A DNA stretch of 52,142 nt, from NCBI GenBank assembly GCA_012959525.1, contig DUDB01000082.1:2128-54269 (forward strand), given 5' to 3'. This document shows positions 8,922 to 16,799 of the stretch, piece after piece (the first letter of the stretch is position 1; each line of letters starts with the position of its first letter). The position numbers and the translations under genes were made by a program. A model generated the notes under the pieces. It saw only the letters and a program-made list of their open reading frames with translations. It had not been told where the DNA came from and made no database searches. Origin of the DNA: Planctomycetota bacterium (GTDB lineage: Bacteria; Planctomycetota; UBA1135; GCA-002686595).

Positions 8922-9233
8922 CTACCAGCGACCACCGCCACCACCGCCACCGCCGCCGCCGCCGCCACCGCCGCCTCGGGGCTGGCGCTCGCGAGCTTCG
9001 TTGACGGTCAAATCGCGGCCGTCAAGGTTGGTGCCGTTCATGGCCTCGATCGCAGCTTGCGCTTCGGAATCGGAGGACATCTCCACGAAGCCGAAGCCAC
9101 GCGGGCGACCGGTTTCGCGGTCAGTCATGATGAGAATGTCCGAAACGGAGCCGCCAGCGGCTTCGAAAGCGGTGCGGAGAGAATCTTCTGTGGTGTCGTA
9201 ACTCAGGTTACCGACGTAAAGGCGTCTGCCCAT
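8922..9233 (-). CDS. RNA-binding protein, single RRM with polyglycine tail
   Basis: This is a 103-residue protein that is one RNA recognition motif plus a tail. RNP2 is LYVGNL at residues 4-9 and RNP1 is RGFGFVEM near residue 46. The C-terminus is fifteen consecutive glycines followed by RW. Cyanobacterial and planctomycete RRM proteins have this form, are cytoplasmic, and are often cold- or stress-linked; that role is family knowledge, not seen here. I start it at ATG 9233 because translation then begins directly before the RRM first strand; an in-frame TTG lies three codons upstream. It has a long leader on the minus strand and is probably monocistronic. Confidence 0.92.
   Translation of the reverse strand: MGRRLYVGNLSYDTTEDSLRTAFEAAGGSVSDILIMTDRETGRPRGFGFVEMSSDSEAQAAIEAMNGTNLDGRDLTVNEARERQPRGGGGGGGGGGGGGGGRW
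8931..8975 (-). repeat. GGN trinucleotide tract coding 15 glycines
   Basis: Fifteen in-frame glycine codons (plus-strand gcc/acc triplets) run without interruption at the 3' end of the RRM gene. Only GGC and GGT are used. Such a tract can change length by slippage without breaking the frame. Confidence 0.9.
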
Positions 9234-9803
9234 GGGTATCAATCTTAGGTTAGCGAAACGTCTCTACTGGCACTGGCACAGAAGTGTGCGGAACAAGAAG
9301 CGACGAATCGAGCATGTTGCTATTCAGGTCGGGAAGGCTCTTCGCAGCCCACTGTGGGCGTCGGATATCCTCCCCTCGGTGAGCTGACTCTGGCGGGTTG
9401 TGCAGTGCACGTGATCCGGAAACCCAATGGGTCCACGCGAATCCCCGAAGGAATCAGCCCTTCAAGTGAGGGCGGATCTTAGCGCTGCCCCCGAAAAGCG
9501 ACTACCCCCCCGGAACGTTCATGTGCGGGGAGGCCGCTGGGACCCCTGTAGCCGGCCTGAGGGGCCATTTTGGCCTTACAGAATACGCCTAACGCCACAA
9601 TAGTAACGATTTCTAGGGATGCGTATTGGACCCTGTGGCCCCCCTAATGGGAGCAAGTGCCCTAGAGGCCCCCCCCCTGAAGCGGGAGGGGCCACTATTC
9701 CCCGGCCCAGTTGACCCGCAAGATCGCCCCAAGAACATCCGATTCAAGACTGCGGCTACCCTGAGAGGGTCGCCTCCGCACGACCGATCCCCCGCGCGAG
9801 CCC
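9234..9803. other. Divergent 570-bp intergenic region with several dyads
   Basis: The region lies between the divergently read RRM gene and the deacetylase gene and should hold promoters for both. Visible structures are a 5-bp stem with GAAG loop (9276-9289) in the RRM leader, a 13-bp palindrome GCCCACTGTGGGC (9347-9359), and a strong GC hairpin (9667-9693). No open frame here looks real; a plus-strand frame at 9626 simply runs into the deacetylase in the wrong phase. I see no tRNA or confident sigma-70 boxes. Confidence 0.5.
9667..9693. other. GC-rich hairpin upstream of deacetylase gene
   Basis: GGCCCC and GGGGCC form the base of the stem, then a C/A mismatch and a further CCC/GGG, closing a short CTGAAGC-type loop. 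There is no T-run after it. It could be a terminator, a leader structure or a chance feature of GC-rich DNA. Confidence 0.4.
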
Positions 9804-10541
9804 ATGGACCTGATCCTCACCTTTCACTCCCTGGACACGAGTGGGTCGGTTATCTCCTACAGCCCCGACGATTTCCGCCAAGTGGTGGAAGGGCTATTGG
9901 AGGAGGGCGTCGCTCTCGTGGGCATGGACGAGCTACTCCGGGACGAGGGCCAAGCGGATCAACCGCGAGCCCTGCTGACCTTTGACGATGGTTTCAGCTC
10001 CGTGCATGAACACGCCCTGCCGCTGCTGGCAGAGCTAGGGGTGCCGGCCCTGCTGTACGTGGTCACGGGCTGGGTCGGTCGAACGAATCGGTGGCCTACC
10101 CAGGGGGCCGGCGCACCAGAGTTTGACCTTATGGACTGGTCCCAATTGCGCGAGCTGCAGGCGGCGGGCATTGAGTTGGGCAGCCACACCGTGGAACACC
10201 CCCACTTGGCCGACCTAGAGGAAGGAGACCTCGAACGGGAGTTGGCAAGCAGCAAGAGGAGCCTGGAAGACGAACTGCAACAAGCCGTGCGACATTTCTC
10301 CTACCCCTACGGCACCTACAGGTCGTCCACGACGGAGGCTGTTCGCAAGCACTACAACACAGCCACCACCACGGACATGCGCTGGCTCGGGACCGGCGAT
10401 GACCCGCTCCTGCTCCCGCGCGTGGACGCTTACTACCTGCGTGAACCCAAGCGCTGGGCACCCATCTTCGGAGCGCGCACGCGGACCTATCTGAAAGGAC
10501 GAGCTGTGCTGCGTAACGTGGCCGGACACCTGCGCACATGA
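9804..10541 (+). CDS. Polysaccharide deacetylase, NodB domain
   Basis: The 245-residue product has no signal peptide and is essentially one NodB domain. Motif 1 is LLTFDDGF (about residue 56), with the catalytic base and metal-binding Asp pair. Motif 2 is SHTVEHPHL (about residue 128), with the metal-binding histidines. HFSYPYGTYR follows as motif 3. It would remove N-acetyl groups (carbohydrate esterase family 4) from a saccharide, probably in the cytoplasm or on a lipid-linked precursor because no export signal is visible. The glycosyltransferase gene starts inside its stop (ATGA overlap), so the two act together in glycan assembly. Confidence 0.9.
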   Translation: MDLILTFHSLDTSGSVISYSPDDFRQVVEGLLEEGVALVGMDELLRDEGQADQPRALLTFDDGFSSVHEHALPLLAELGVPALLYVVTGWVGRTNRWPTQGAGAPEFDLMDWSQLRELQAAGIELGSHTVEHPHLADLEEGDLERELASSKRSLEDELQQAVRHFSYPYGTYRSSTTEAVRKHYNTATTTDMRWLGTGDDPLLLPRVDAYYLREPKRWAPIFGARTRTYLKGRAVLRNVAGHLRT

Positions 10542-11545
10542 AGTCCCTCAGCATCGTCATGCCCCTGTACAACGCCGGGGACGATCTTCCGCGCGTATTG
10601 CAGCCCCTGCTAGCCGCCGTCAGCTCGGGCACGGCTCTAGAGCTGGTGGTGGTGGACGATGGCTCCACGGATGGGGGGCCGGACCTGTGCCGACAGCTAG
10701 GGGCCCGAGTGATGTCATCAGGCGGCAAGTGCCTGGGCCCGGCCAAGGCACGCAACACTGGGGTCGCGGAGGCGCAAGGGGAATTGGTGCTGTTCGTGGA
10801 CTCGGATGTGATCTTGCACGAAGACGTCCCCGCACGCGTATGCGAGCAACTGAGCAGCGACGAAGGCTGGGTAGCCATGTTTGGCTCCTATGACGACCGC
10901 CCCCCCTACCGCGGTCTGGTATCCCAATACGTCAACCTCCGCCACCACTGGGTGCACCAACACGGAGAGCGCGAAGCGACGACCTTTTGGAGCGGTTGCG
11001 GAGCCGTGGTTCGCCAGGCCTACATGGACGTGGGCGGTTTCAATCCTGCGCAGTTTCCCCGGCCCATGGTCGAAGACATCGACCTCGGCTATCGCCTACG
11101 CGAACAAGGTGCCCGCATCCTGCTGGACAAGGACATGCTCTGCACGCACCTCAAGCGCTGGTCTCTGCGCAACATGGTCGTCACGGACATCTTCGGTCGC
11201 GCTCTACCCTGGACGCGCATGATCATCGAACAGGGAGGCGGTGAGACCAATCTAAACGTCAGTCCGGATGAGAAACTGAAGGCGGGCCTCGCGGGAATCC
11301 TCACACTCTCCGTTATCGCCGGTTACTGGGACGCGCGCATCTGGGCCTTGAGTGCCACGTTGTTGGCCCTCGCGTTTTACGTCAACCGCGGTTTCTTCTG
11401 CTTGATCGGTCGCCGAAACGGACTTGCGCACGTTGTCGCGGGACTGCTTCTGCACCAGCTGTACTACCACTACAGCGTCCTGTGCTTCGTCTACTGCCAG
11501 GTCGAGGCTCCCCTCCGATCACGCAGCGCCAGAACCGGTTCCTGA
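10538..11545 (+). CDS. Membrane glycosyltransferase family 2
   Basis: This 335-residue GT-A enzyme starts with SIVMPLYNAGDDL, the usual GT2 opening. It has the nucleotide-binding VVVDDGSTDGG motif near residue 40, the DxD-like LFVDSDVIL near residue 90, and a later acceptor-side segment, MVEDIDLGYRLREQG, with the ED motif. The last 90 residues contain two or three hydrophobic helices that would anchor it in the inner membrane. Its start overlaps the deacetylase stop by 4 bp. It ends one base before the convergent thioredoxin-like gene. Sugar donor and acceptor cannot be read from sequence. Confidence 0.91.
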   Translation: MKSLSIVMPLYNAGDDLPRVLQPLLAAVSSGTALELVVVDDGSTDGGPDLCRQLGARVMSSGGKCLGPAKARNTGVAEAQGELVLFVDSDVILHEDVPARVCEQLSSDEGWVAMFGSYDDRPPYRGLVSQYVNLRHHWVHQHGEREATTFWSGCGAVVRQAYMDVGGFNPAQFPRPMVEDIDLGYRLREQGARILLDKDMLCTHLKRWSLRNMVVTDIFGRALPWTRMIIEQGGGETNLNVSPDEKLKAGLAGILTLSVIAGYWDARIWALSATLLALAFYVNRGFFCLIGRRNGLAHVVAGLLLHQLYYHYSVLCFVYCQVEAPLRSRSARTGS

Positions 11546-11546
11546 A

Positions 11547-12545
11547 CTACCTCCAGAGCATTCCCAGCCAGTAGTTGCGCATCTTCTCGGCGTTTCGGGT
11601 CCCTGGAAAATCCCGAACCATGGTGTTGAAACGTTTCTCGTTCTTCCCGTACCCCATCCGAAAGAACGACTCAACGAGGTTGTCATAGACCTTCGCCGCC
11701 TCCAATTCGGTCTGGTGCGCTTCGTCGTCCTTGAGCTTGGCAGCCAACTCCAAGAACGGCTTGCCGGCTGGATGCCTCTTGAGACCTTTGGCCAGGGCAT
11801 CGAGCGCCGTCTGTGCTAGGACGGCCTCGCCCGCAGAAAGAGACTCCTCGATCTGCTTGAGAACGGACGCCAGGTGTTCGTGGGTCTTGTCGGCGAGCAT
11901 CTTGGCCTGGGCTCCCAACTCTCCTTCCTCTTTCGCCTGGATGGCCTCGAGATACCCCAGGGCCTTGGCTAACTCTCCCTTGGCCATAGCCTGCACAGCG
12001 CGCTTGGTCCCGCGCAGCGGCTCGAGCGAGACTGTTATCTGTAGGCAGGCTGCTCCGCCCACGGGCCGAGACCCATTTACGCTCTTGCGCAGCTTGCCAT
12101 TCCACACACCATTGCTCGCGTCCACCCGATAGAACTCCTCGCCTTGGTGGTCGATCAGGATCTGACCATAGGTGCCCATGCCCCAGGACCCTGCCATGGC
12201 ACTGCCCGTTCCGATGGCGAATGGGAGCGGATAGAGGTCAAGCAACTGCTTGACTGCGGAGTCGGATTCCGGCGTCACGGCCAGAATCACAAGTCCTCTA
12301 TCCACAAATTCCCGGTGGAATCGGATCATGCCGAGCCAATTGGACTTCTTGGGTTCCTCGCACACGAAGAAGTGCAACATGACCGCGCGCCCCTCCAGGC
12401 CTTTCAGGGTTGGGTCCTCACCCACCCAGTTCAGCCACTTGTCGGCCTGTAGCGGGGGCAAATCAACCTGGGGCGCCGTCCCGTGAGCCCCGGTGAGGCT
12501 CAGTAGAAGAAGGGAAACGCCAGTAAATCGGATCGCAGAGCGCAC
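11547..12545 (-). CDS. Secreted thioredoxin-fold (redoxin/TlpA-like) protein
   Basis: The reading frame extends up to GTG 12584, but starting at GTG 12545 gives a clean signal peptide (MRSAIRFTG followed by VSLLLLSLTGAHG). I use that start; GTG 12560 is also possible. The mature part opens with a thioredoxin-like region (residues about 35-150). It has the first strand VMLHFFVCEEP, then a TPESDS segment and IGTGSAMAGSWG before a cis-Pro-like loop. Only one cysteine sits at the CxxC position (CEEP), so it is unlikely to be a normal disulfide exchanger. The rest is a long helical, Lys/Glu/Ala-rich region. Its frame overlaps the upstream GT4 gene end or abuts it, depending on the start. Function unknown. 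Confidence 0.7.
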   Translation of the reverse strand: MRSAIRFTGVSLLLLSLTGAHGTAPQVDLPPLQADKWLNWVGEDPTLKGLEGRAVMLHFFVCEEPKKSNWLGMIRFHREFVDRGLVILAVTPESDSAVKQLLDLYPLPFAIGTGSAMAGSWGMGTYGQILIDHQGEEFYRVDASNGVWNGKLRKSVNGSRPVGGAACLQITVSLEPLRGTKRAVQAMAKGELAKALGYLEAIQAKEEGELGAQAKMLADKTHEHLASVLKQIEESLSAGEAVLAQTALDALAKGLKRHPAGKPFLELAAKLKDDEAHQTELEAAKVYDNLVESFFRMGYGKNEKRFNTMVRDFPGTRNAEKMRNYWLGMLWR

Positions 12546-12552
12546 GGCCCGA

Positions 12553-13764
12553 TCATACACCTGAACGCGCTTCTTCGAGAGCACCCAGGTAGAGGCTTAG
12601 GTACAGGTCAGGCGTGTAGTACTGCTCATGCCGTCTACGACCCGCCTCGCCCATCTGCTGAGCAAGCGTCGGCTCATTCCAAATACGATCAAGGTCACCC
12701 AGCAGACCCGTTTCGTCGGTGTAGAGCGTGCCCACCTCCGGTGTGACAATGTCCCTAACTCCACCGCTAGCCCGGGCTATGACCGCAGTTCCGCATGAGA
12801 GTGCTTCGGCAGCGGTGAGCCCAAAAGTCTCGGCACAAATGGAAGGGAAGACCAGGGCTTCGGCTGCAGCGTAGTAGGCCCCCAGTTGCTCACGGGGCAC
12901 GTGACCGGTGAAGCGCACGTTTGGACCTGCCGAGGGAAGGGGGCCACCTTCGTCGCTCTCCCCCACCACGATGAGCGGGTAGTCCGGACGCTGCGCAAAA
13001 GACCTCAGGAGGCTGTCGACACCTTTGGCCTTTGAGAGCCTGCCCACGTAGAGAAAGAAACGCGCTGGTAGATCGGCCGGGAGGGGCCCGCCAGAATCGA
13101 GAGGAGCGGAGTACTCAGGAATCACCCTCATGGGCACGTCCACCGCGGCCGCTTGCATCCACTCGCGGTGGCGCCTTGCGGTGAATTCACTGGGGCTGAT
13201 CACGAGATCCACGTTTGACAGGCAGCGGCCCATCCAAGCTTTCGACGCGCGCCACAGTTGGGGTGGCGTGTGGTGAGCCAGGGTGCACCGCAAGCAGGCG
13301 CGGTCCTCGCAGAGCTCATCGGTGTACTTGTAGAGAATGTGTGTGGGGCAGACCCACCAATGCTCGTGCAGCGTGAAGACTCGCGTGGCCGTACCCATGC
13401 CCAACACCGCTGGCCCTCCCACGAGCGAGATGTTGTGGAAGTTGATCACGTCGAAATCGTCTGAGAGGATTCGTTCCAACTCCGCCCTCTTGAGACCAGG
13501 TCGGCCCGTCTGCTGTGTGACGAGAGGCGAGAGCTTGCCGAAACGACTGCGCAGGCCATGCACCACTACGCCGTCCGAAGAGTCAGGTAGACCTGCAGGG
13601 TCCCGTTGGCCCGACACGACACGCCAGGCATCCGTGCAGTGCACCACGTGGACTTCGTGCCCCGCCCTCACCAGATCTCTCGCCAGCTGCTGCACGAACA
13701 ATCCATCACCGCCGAAGCTGTAGGGCGGGTAGAACGTCGTCACCATGCAGAATTTCACGCCCAA
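12553..13764 (-). CDS. Glycosyltransferase family 4 (GT-B)
   Basis: This 403-residue protein has a GT-B layout. The N-terminal domain starts MGVKFCMVTTFYPP and has the glycine-rich GGDGLFVQQLARDL loop typical of GT4 acceptor-side sequences. The C-terminal domain has RFFLYVGRLSKAKGVDSLL near residue 225. The retaining-GT E-x7-E motif is in the AETFGLTAAEALSCGTAVIA stretch near residue 310. It transfers a sugar from a nucleotide donor, probably for an exopolysaccharide or glycolipid. A cysteine cluster around CPTHILYKYTDELCEDRACL, which is seen in some GT4 proteins, may hold a metal. It is preceded by a 188-bp gap from the flavoprotein gene. Confidence 0.91.
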   Translation of the reverse strand: MGVKFCMVTTFYPPYSFGGDGLFVQQLARDLVRAGHEVHVVHCTDAWRVVSGQRDPAGLPDSSDGVVVHGLRSRFGKLSPLVTQQTGRPGLKRAELERILSDDFDVINFHNISLVGGPAVLGMGTATRVFTLHEHWWVCPTHILYKYTDELCEDRACLRCTLAHHTPPQLWRASKAWMGRCLSNVDLVISPSEFTARRHREWMQAAAVDVPMRVIPEYSAPLDSGGPLPADLPARFFLYVGRLSKAKGVDSLLRSFAQRPDYPLIVVGESDEGGPLPSAGPNVRFTGHVPREQLGAYYAAAEALVFPSICAETFGLTAAEALSCGTAVIARASGGVRDIVTPEVGTLYTDETGLLGDLDRIWNEPTLAQQMGEAGRRRHEQYYTPDLYLSLYLGALEEARSGV

Positions 13765-13952
13765 CCTCCGGAACCGTTGCGGCCGACGATTATTCCACAG
13801 GGGCGCTCGTGATATTCGGGTAGTCGGTTCAGTTGCATGGAGGGGTGTGGACCAAGGGGCACGAGTATGGGCCCACGAAACCGCCGTCCCAGCCTACCCA
13901 ATCACCCGGTGCTCGCGCTTGCACCGCCCTTTGAGTCCCCCTGGGATGAGTC
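13765..13952. other. Intergenic gap upstream of GT4 gene
   Basis: This is 188 bp between the flavoprotein stop and the GT4 start on the minus strand. I see no gene, repeat or clear promoter in it. Its length makes a separate promoter for the GT4 gene possible. Confidence 0.4.
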
Positions 13953-15437
13953 CTAATCTGACAGCTTGCGCAACACGTTGCGGATTTCCTCGTGGTACTC
14001 CTGGGCCGTGTTGACACTCATGTGGTCAATGTCCTCCCCAAGAAGCCGCTTGGCCAGTAGCTGACCCATCTCCACGGAGTGGTCGGCGTTGTTGTAGCGG
14101 AACGTTCCGCCGCGCCCGACCAGATGCAGCCCCTCGTGCTGGTTCACGAAACCATAGATCTCCGTCACCTTGGCGTGGTAGTCCAAGTCGTAGACGGGAT
14201 AGGCGTACAGGGTTCGGATGATACAGACCTCCAGCACTTCACTGCGGTCGATGAACTCGAGCTTGTCAGCCAGGTCCGCTACAACGCGTTCTTTGATCTG
14301 CTCATCACTAAGTTGCCAGAGGTCATCATCTTTAGAGCAGAAGCACTCGCAGACGACTGATGTGTATTCCGGACCGGGCACCATCGCCGCGCTCCAGTTC
14401 TTGGGCTCGTGAAGGCGGGCGAACAGCAGGTCTTCGTCATGCACGTAGAGCCAGGTATCTGGTGTCACCTGCTCCTTCTTGAGCAGCACGGTCGCGGTGA
14501 TCAGATCCCGGAATCGGAGGGAGTTGGCGGCATCCGTCACCGCCTGAGGACACTTGGGCTCCATCATCCGGACCAGGTGAGTCGCCGGGATGGTCGAGAT
14601 CACGTCCGTGGCGTGCTGTTCGCGGTCACCATCGGGTGTGTGGTAGGTCAGCGTGAAGTCGTGTGGGCCGTTGTAGACGATGCGCTTGACCGGCGACGAG
14701 AGATGGACCGTACCGGACCCGCTCTCGATGTCCCTCGCCATGACCTCACAGATGCGCTGATAGCCATCCCGGGGATAGACGAACTCATCCACCAGGCTGA
14801 CCACGTCGCGACTCTTGATGATGGCATCCTTGATCGTCGTCAGAATGGAGAGGCCCTTGCTGCGCTGGGAGACCCAATCCGAACTGATCTCCTCGCAGGG
14901 GCAACCCCAGACCTTTTCGGTGTAGCGCCGGAAGAACATGTCGAAGAGCTTCTCTCCGAATTGGGAGACGAAGGCCTCGCGCAGGTTGACGGGTTCTTTG
15001 TCACTGAACAGATCGCGCGCCGCGGCACGGCAGTAGCTGAGTACGGCGTAGACGCTGGTGAACAGGCCCGCATTGGTCAGCACGTTCTTGATCGAGATGG
15101 GGTACTCGTAGTACTTGCCGTCGAAGTAGATGCGGCTCGTGCGCTGCACGGTGACAAGCTCACCCTCCATCAATTTCAGAAACCACTCGTGCAGTTCCTT
15201 GTTCTTGGTGAACCAGCGATGTCCACCCAGGTCGAACTTGAACCCATTGACCTCCTTGGTCAGACACAACCCACCGACGTAGTCGTTCAGCTCCAGCACG
15301 CTCAGGGGAACGTCGCGCGAGGCGAGATAGTGCCCCGCAGCCAAGCCGGCGGGGCCTGCACCGAGAATCGTCACCTGCAGGTCCCGATCGGGACCGTCGC
15401 CACCCTTCATGGGTTGTTGCTGCTCGGCTTCGCTCAC
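13953..15437 (-). CDS. FAD-dependent oxidoreductase, UDP-galactopyranose mutase-like
   Basis: The 494-residue product begins with a dinucleotide-binding VTILGAGPAGLAAGHYL motif and the ELNDYVGGLC segment that typically follows in the UGM/amine-oxidase/protoporphyrinogen-oxidase clan. GGHRWFTKNKELHEWF and the EKVWGCPCEEI region fit UGM-like proteins in polysaccharide clusters better than classical short UGM. It is much longer than typical Glf (about 370-390 residues), so I do not assign glf. It likely rearranges or oxidises a nucleotide- or lipid-linked sugar using FAD. The start is GTG 15435-15437, one base after the upstream membrane-protein stop. Neighbouring GT and deacetylase genes support a glycan role. 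Confidence 0.85.
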   Translation of the reverse strand: MSEAEQQQPMKGGDGPDRDLQVTILGAGPAGLAAGHYLASRDVPLSVLELNDYVGGLCLTKEVNGFKFDLGGHRWFTKNKELHEWFLKLMEGELVTVQRTSRIYFDGKYYEYPISIKNVLTNAGLFTSVYAVLSYCRAAARDLFSDKEPVNLREAFVSQFGEKLFDMFFRRYTEKVWGCPCEEISSDWVSQRSKGLSILTTIKDAIIKSRDVVSLVDEFVYPRDGYQRICEVMARDIESGSGTVHLSSPVKRIVYNGPHDFTLTYHTPDGDREQHATDVISTIPATHLVRMMEPKCPQAVTDAANSLRFRDLITATVLLKKEQVTPDTWLYVHDEDLLFARLHEPKNWSAAMVPGPEYTSVVCECFCSKDDDLWQLSDEQIKERVVADLADKLEFIDRSEVLEVCIIRTLYAYPVYDLDYHAKVTEIYGFVNQHEGLHLVGRGGTFRYNNADHSVEMGQLLAKRLLGEDIDHMSVNTAQEYHEEIRNVLRKLSD

Positions 15438-15438
15438 T

Positions 15439-16047
15439 CTATTTCTCGTTGGCCCCCACTATCCGGTTGTAGAAACCCGCCACGAAGAGCGCGGCGGCCC
15501 CTCCCAAGGCGGTCAAGTAGACAAATCCCAGAGCGCTACCCACCCAGGTAACCTTGTACCCGGGGAGGAAGTGGCCCAGGAGCTTGAGATGCGGCCCAAG
15601 CGGCTTGCCCGGCTGGTGGTTGATGATCAAGAGGATCGTGGCGATGAACATCGCGGTACCTGTCAGGAGACCGATGGCCATGGCGAACTCGCGCTTCTTC
15701 AAGCGCGCGACTGCACTCTGCAGGGACTCGGGTCTGGCGATGGCCGAGTCCTCGGGCAACTTGGTGAGCAGGTTGCGGTAGTACAGCCAGGCCACCGGGG
15801 TGCTGCTTGCGAAGGCCACTGCCCCGGCCCACAACGCGCCAACCAATGCGCCCCCGCCGGTCACCGAATAGCCAGGAAAGAACTGGACCAGCAGGCCCAG
15901 GTGGTAGGAGGGCCTGCCACCCTGCAGGACAAGCACCAGTGTCGCCCCCCCCAAGGCTGCCGCCGCGAGCAGGGAGCAACTCACCCCCAATGAGATGGCG
16001 TTCACCCGCGCCAAGGAATTGACCAGGTTGGGAGATCGGTCAGCCAT
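15439..16047 (-). CDS. Membrane protein with two copies of a PGY motif
   Basis: This 202-residue protein has about four hydrophobic helices in two similar halves. Each half has a helix, then a phrase of the form H-L-x-L-L-x-x-F-x-P-G-Y-x-V-T, then a glycine-rich helix. The copies are HLGLLVQFFPGYSVT near residue 48 and HLKLLGHFLPGYKVT near residue 152. The same phrase occurs in the next upstream gene. I do not recognise a named family. It overlaps that gene by 8 bp and is followed at one base by the flavoprotein gene, so all three are one operon. It may organise membrane-linked glycan synthesis; this is inference from position only. Confidence 0.75.
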   Translation of the reverse strand: MADRSPNLVNSLARVNAISLGVSCSLLAAAALGGATLVLVLQGGRPSYHLGLLVQFFPGYSVTGGGALVGALWAGAVAFASSTPVAWLYYRNLLTKLPEDSAIARPESLQSAVARLKKREFAMAIGLLTGTAMFIATILLIINHQPGKPLGPHLKLLGHFLPGYKVTWVGSALGFVYLTALGGAAALFVAGFYNRIVGANEK

Positions 16048-16444
16048 TGGACAGGGCCTCGCTGCGTAGACGCCGCTCGATCACGCGCAGATAGATGCGA
16101 TGATGGAGGTTGAGGAAGCCGGCAAAAAAGTGCCCGATCAGGTAACCCGCCACCAGGCCCCAGCCCAATCCGATGAAAGCACCTCCCCAGCCCACGGAGT
16201 ATCCCGGTAGGAAGTTTGAGAGCAACTCCAGGTGCGGCCCCTTGTGCACAAGCGCGTTCTTGGAGAGGCAGGCCATGCATGGGACCGGCCCCTTGATGGT
16301 CATGGCCGCCGTCATGAGAAACAGGACGATCGACGCGACGATGCCGCAGCTCAGGCCCAAAGCGTGACGATCCAGGTGGGCGAAGGCCTGAATCAACCGC
16401 TGCTGGTCGCGTTTCTCGGAGGAGGGGTCTTGGGGCTCAGTCAT
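16040..16444 (-). CDS. Small membrane protein, third copy of the PGY motif
   Basis: Starting at ATG 16444 (with an AGGAA-like site about 10 bases upstream) gives 134 residues. A polar N-terminus is followed by a helix (about residues 30-50), then HLELLSNFLPGYSVGWGG, a glycine-rich helix and a basic tail. It corresponds to a single half of the neighbouring 202-residue protein. A longer frame up to 16603 exists, but its extra 53 residues look non-coding. It is the first gene of the minus-strand run through the flavoprotein gene. Function unknown. Confidence 0.72.
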   Translation of the reverse strand: MTEPQDPSSEKRDQQRLIQAFAHLDRHALGLSCGIVASIVLFLMTAAMTIKGPVPCMACLSKNALVHKGPHLELLSNFLPGYSVGWGGAFIGLGWGLVAGYLIGHFFAGFLNLHHRIYLRVIERRLRSEALSNG

Positions 16445-16799
16445 GGAAGGGGTTCCTGAATACAAGGGAGCGGCAATCAGCGACGCAGCACGCGGCGCGG
16501 AGGGTCCCACCGAGCCCCAGGATTCCCTAAAAGGATCCCCCACTTCCATCGGATTGTCTAACAAACGGAGTTTATTCCTGGGCCCGTAATGGCCGCTATA
16601 CAATCGGTCTTGGATTCTTCGACCTTTTGAGACAGCGGACCCTCCAAAACTCCCACGGCCCGGCGATTTTCGGCCTCAAGGACACTTTCGCACCTGGATC
16701 CGAGCCCAGCATGAATCCACCTTAGGGCCACCTTGAGACGGGAACGTCTCTGGCCTGCGGATCTGAGATCTGCAAGCAGGATAGAATCACGAATAGCCC
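16445..16799. other. Divergent 355-bp promoter region
   Basis: This lies between the minus-strand PGY operon and the plus-strand sulfatase-like gene. It contains two dyads close to the plus-strand gene: GAGACG-GGAA-CGTCTC (16735-16750), and a longer one at 16757-16773 listed separately. A TAGAAT hexamer at 16782-16787 could be a -10 box but has no good -35 partner. No open frame looks real. Confidence 0.5.
16757..16773. promoter_or_regulatory. 17-bp dyad, candidate operator upstream of sulfatase-like gene
   Basis: GCGGATCT and AGATCTGC are inverted around a central G, with one G-T difference. The dyad lies 26 bp before the ATG and next to a possible -10 hexamer. This spacing would suit a repressor site. 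It follows a separate hairpin at 16735-16750. No regulator gene is adjacent. Confidence 0.35.

Noticed and set aside
9655..9672. Similar GCCCTAGAGG-like words here and, inverted, at 48199
   Set aside because: The match is short and gapped, and such GC-rich words are likely by chance; not enough for a shared regulatory element.
9626..9985. Plus-strand frame before and into the deacetylase gene
   Set aside because: It is out of phase with the NodB domain and rich in Pro/Gly/Arg, as expected of non-coding GC-rich DNA.
13953..15437. Naming the flavoprotein glf
   Set aside because: It is about 100 residues longer than classical UDP-galactopyranose mutase and only clan-level motifs are visible.
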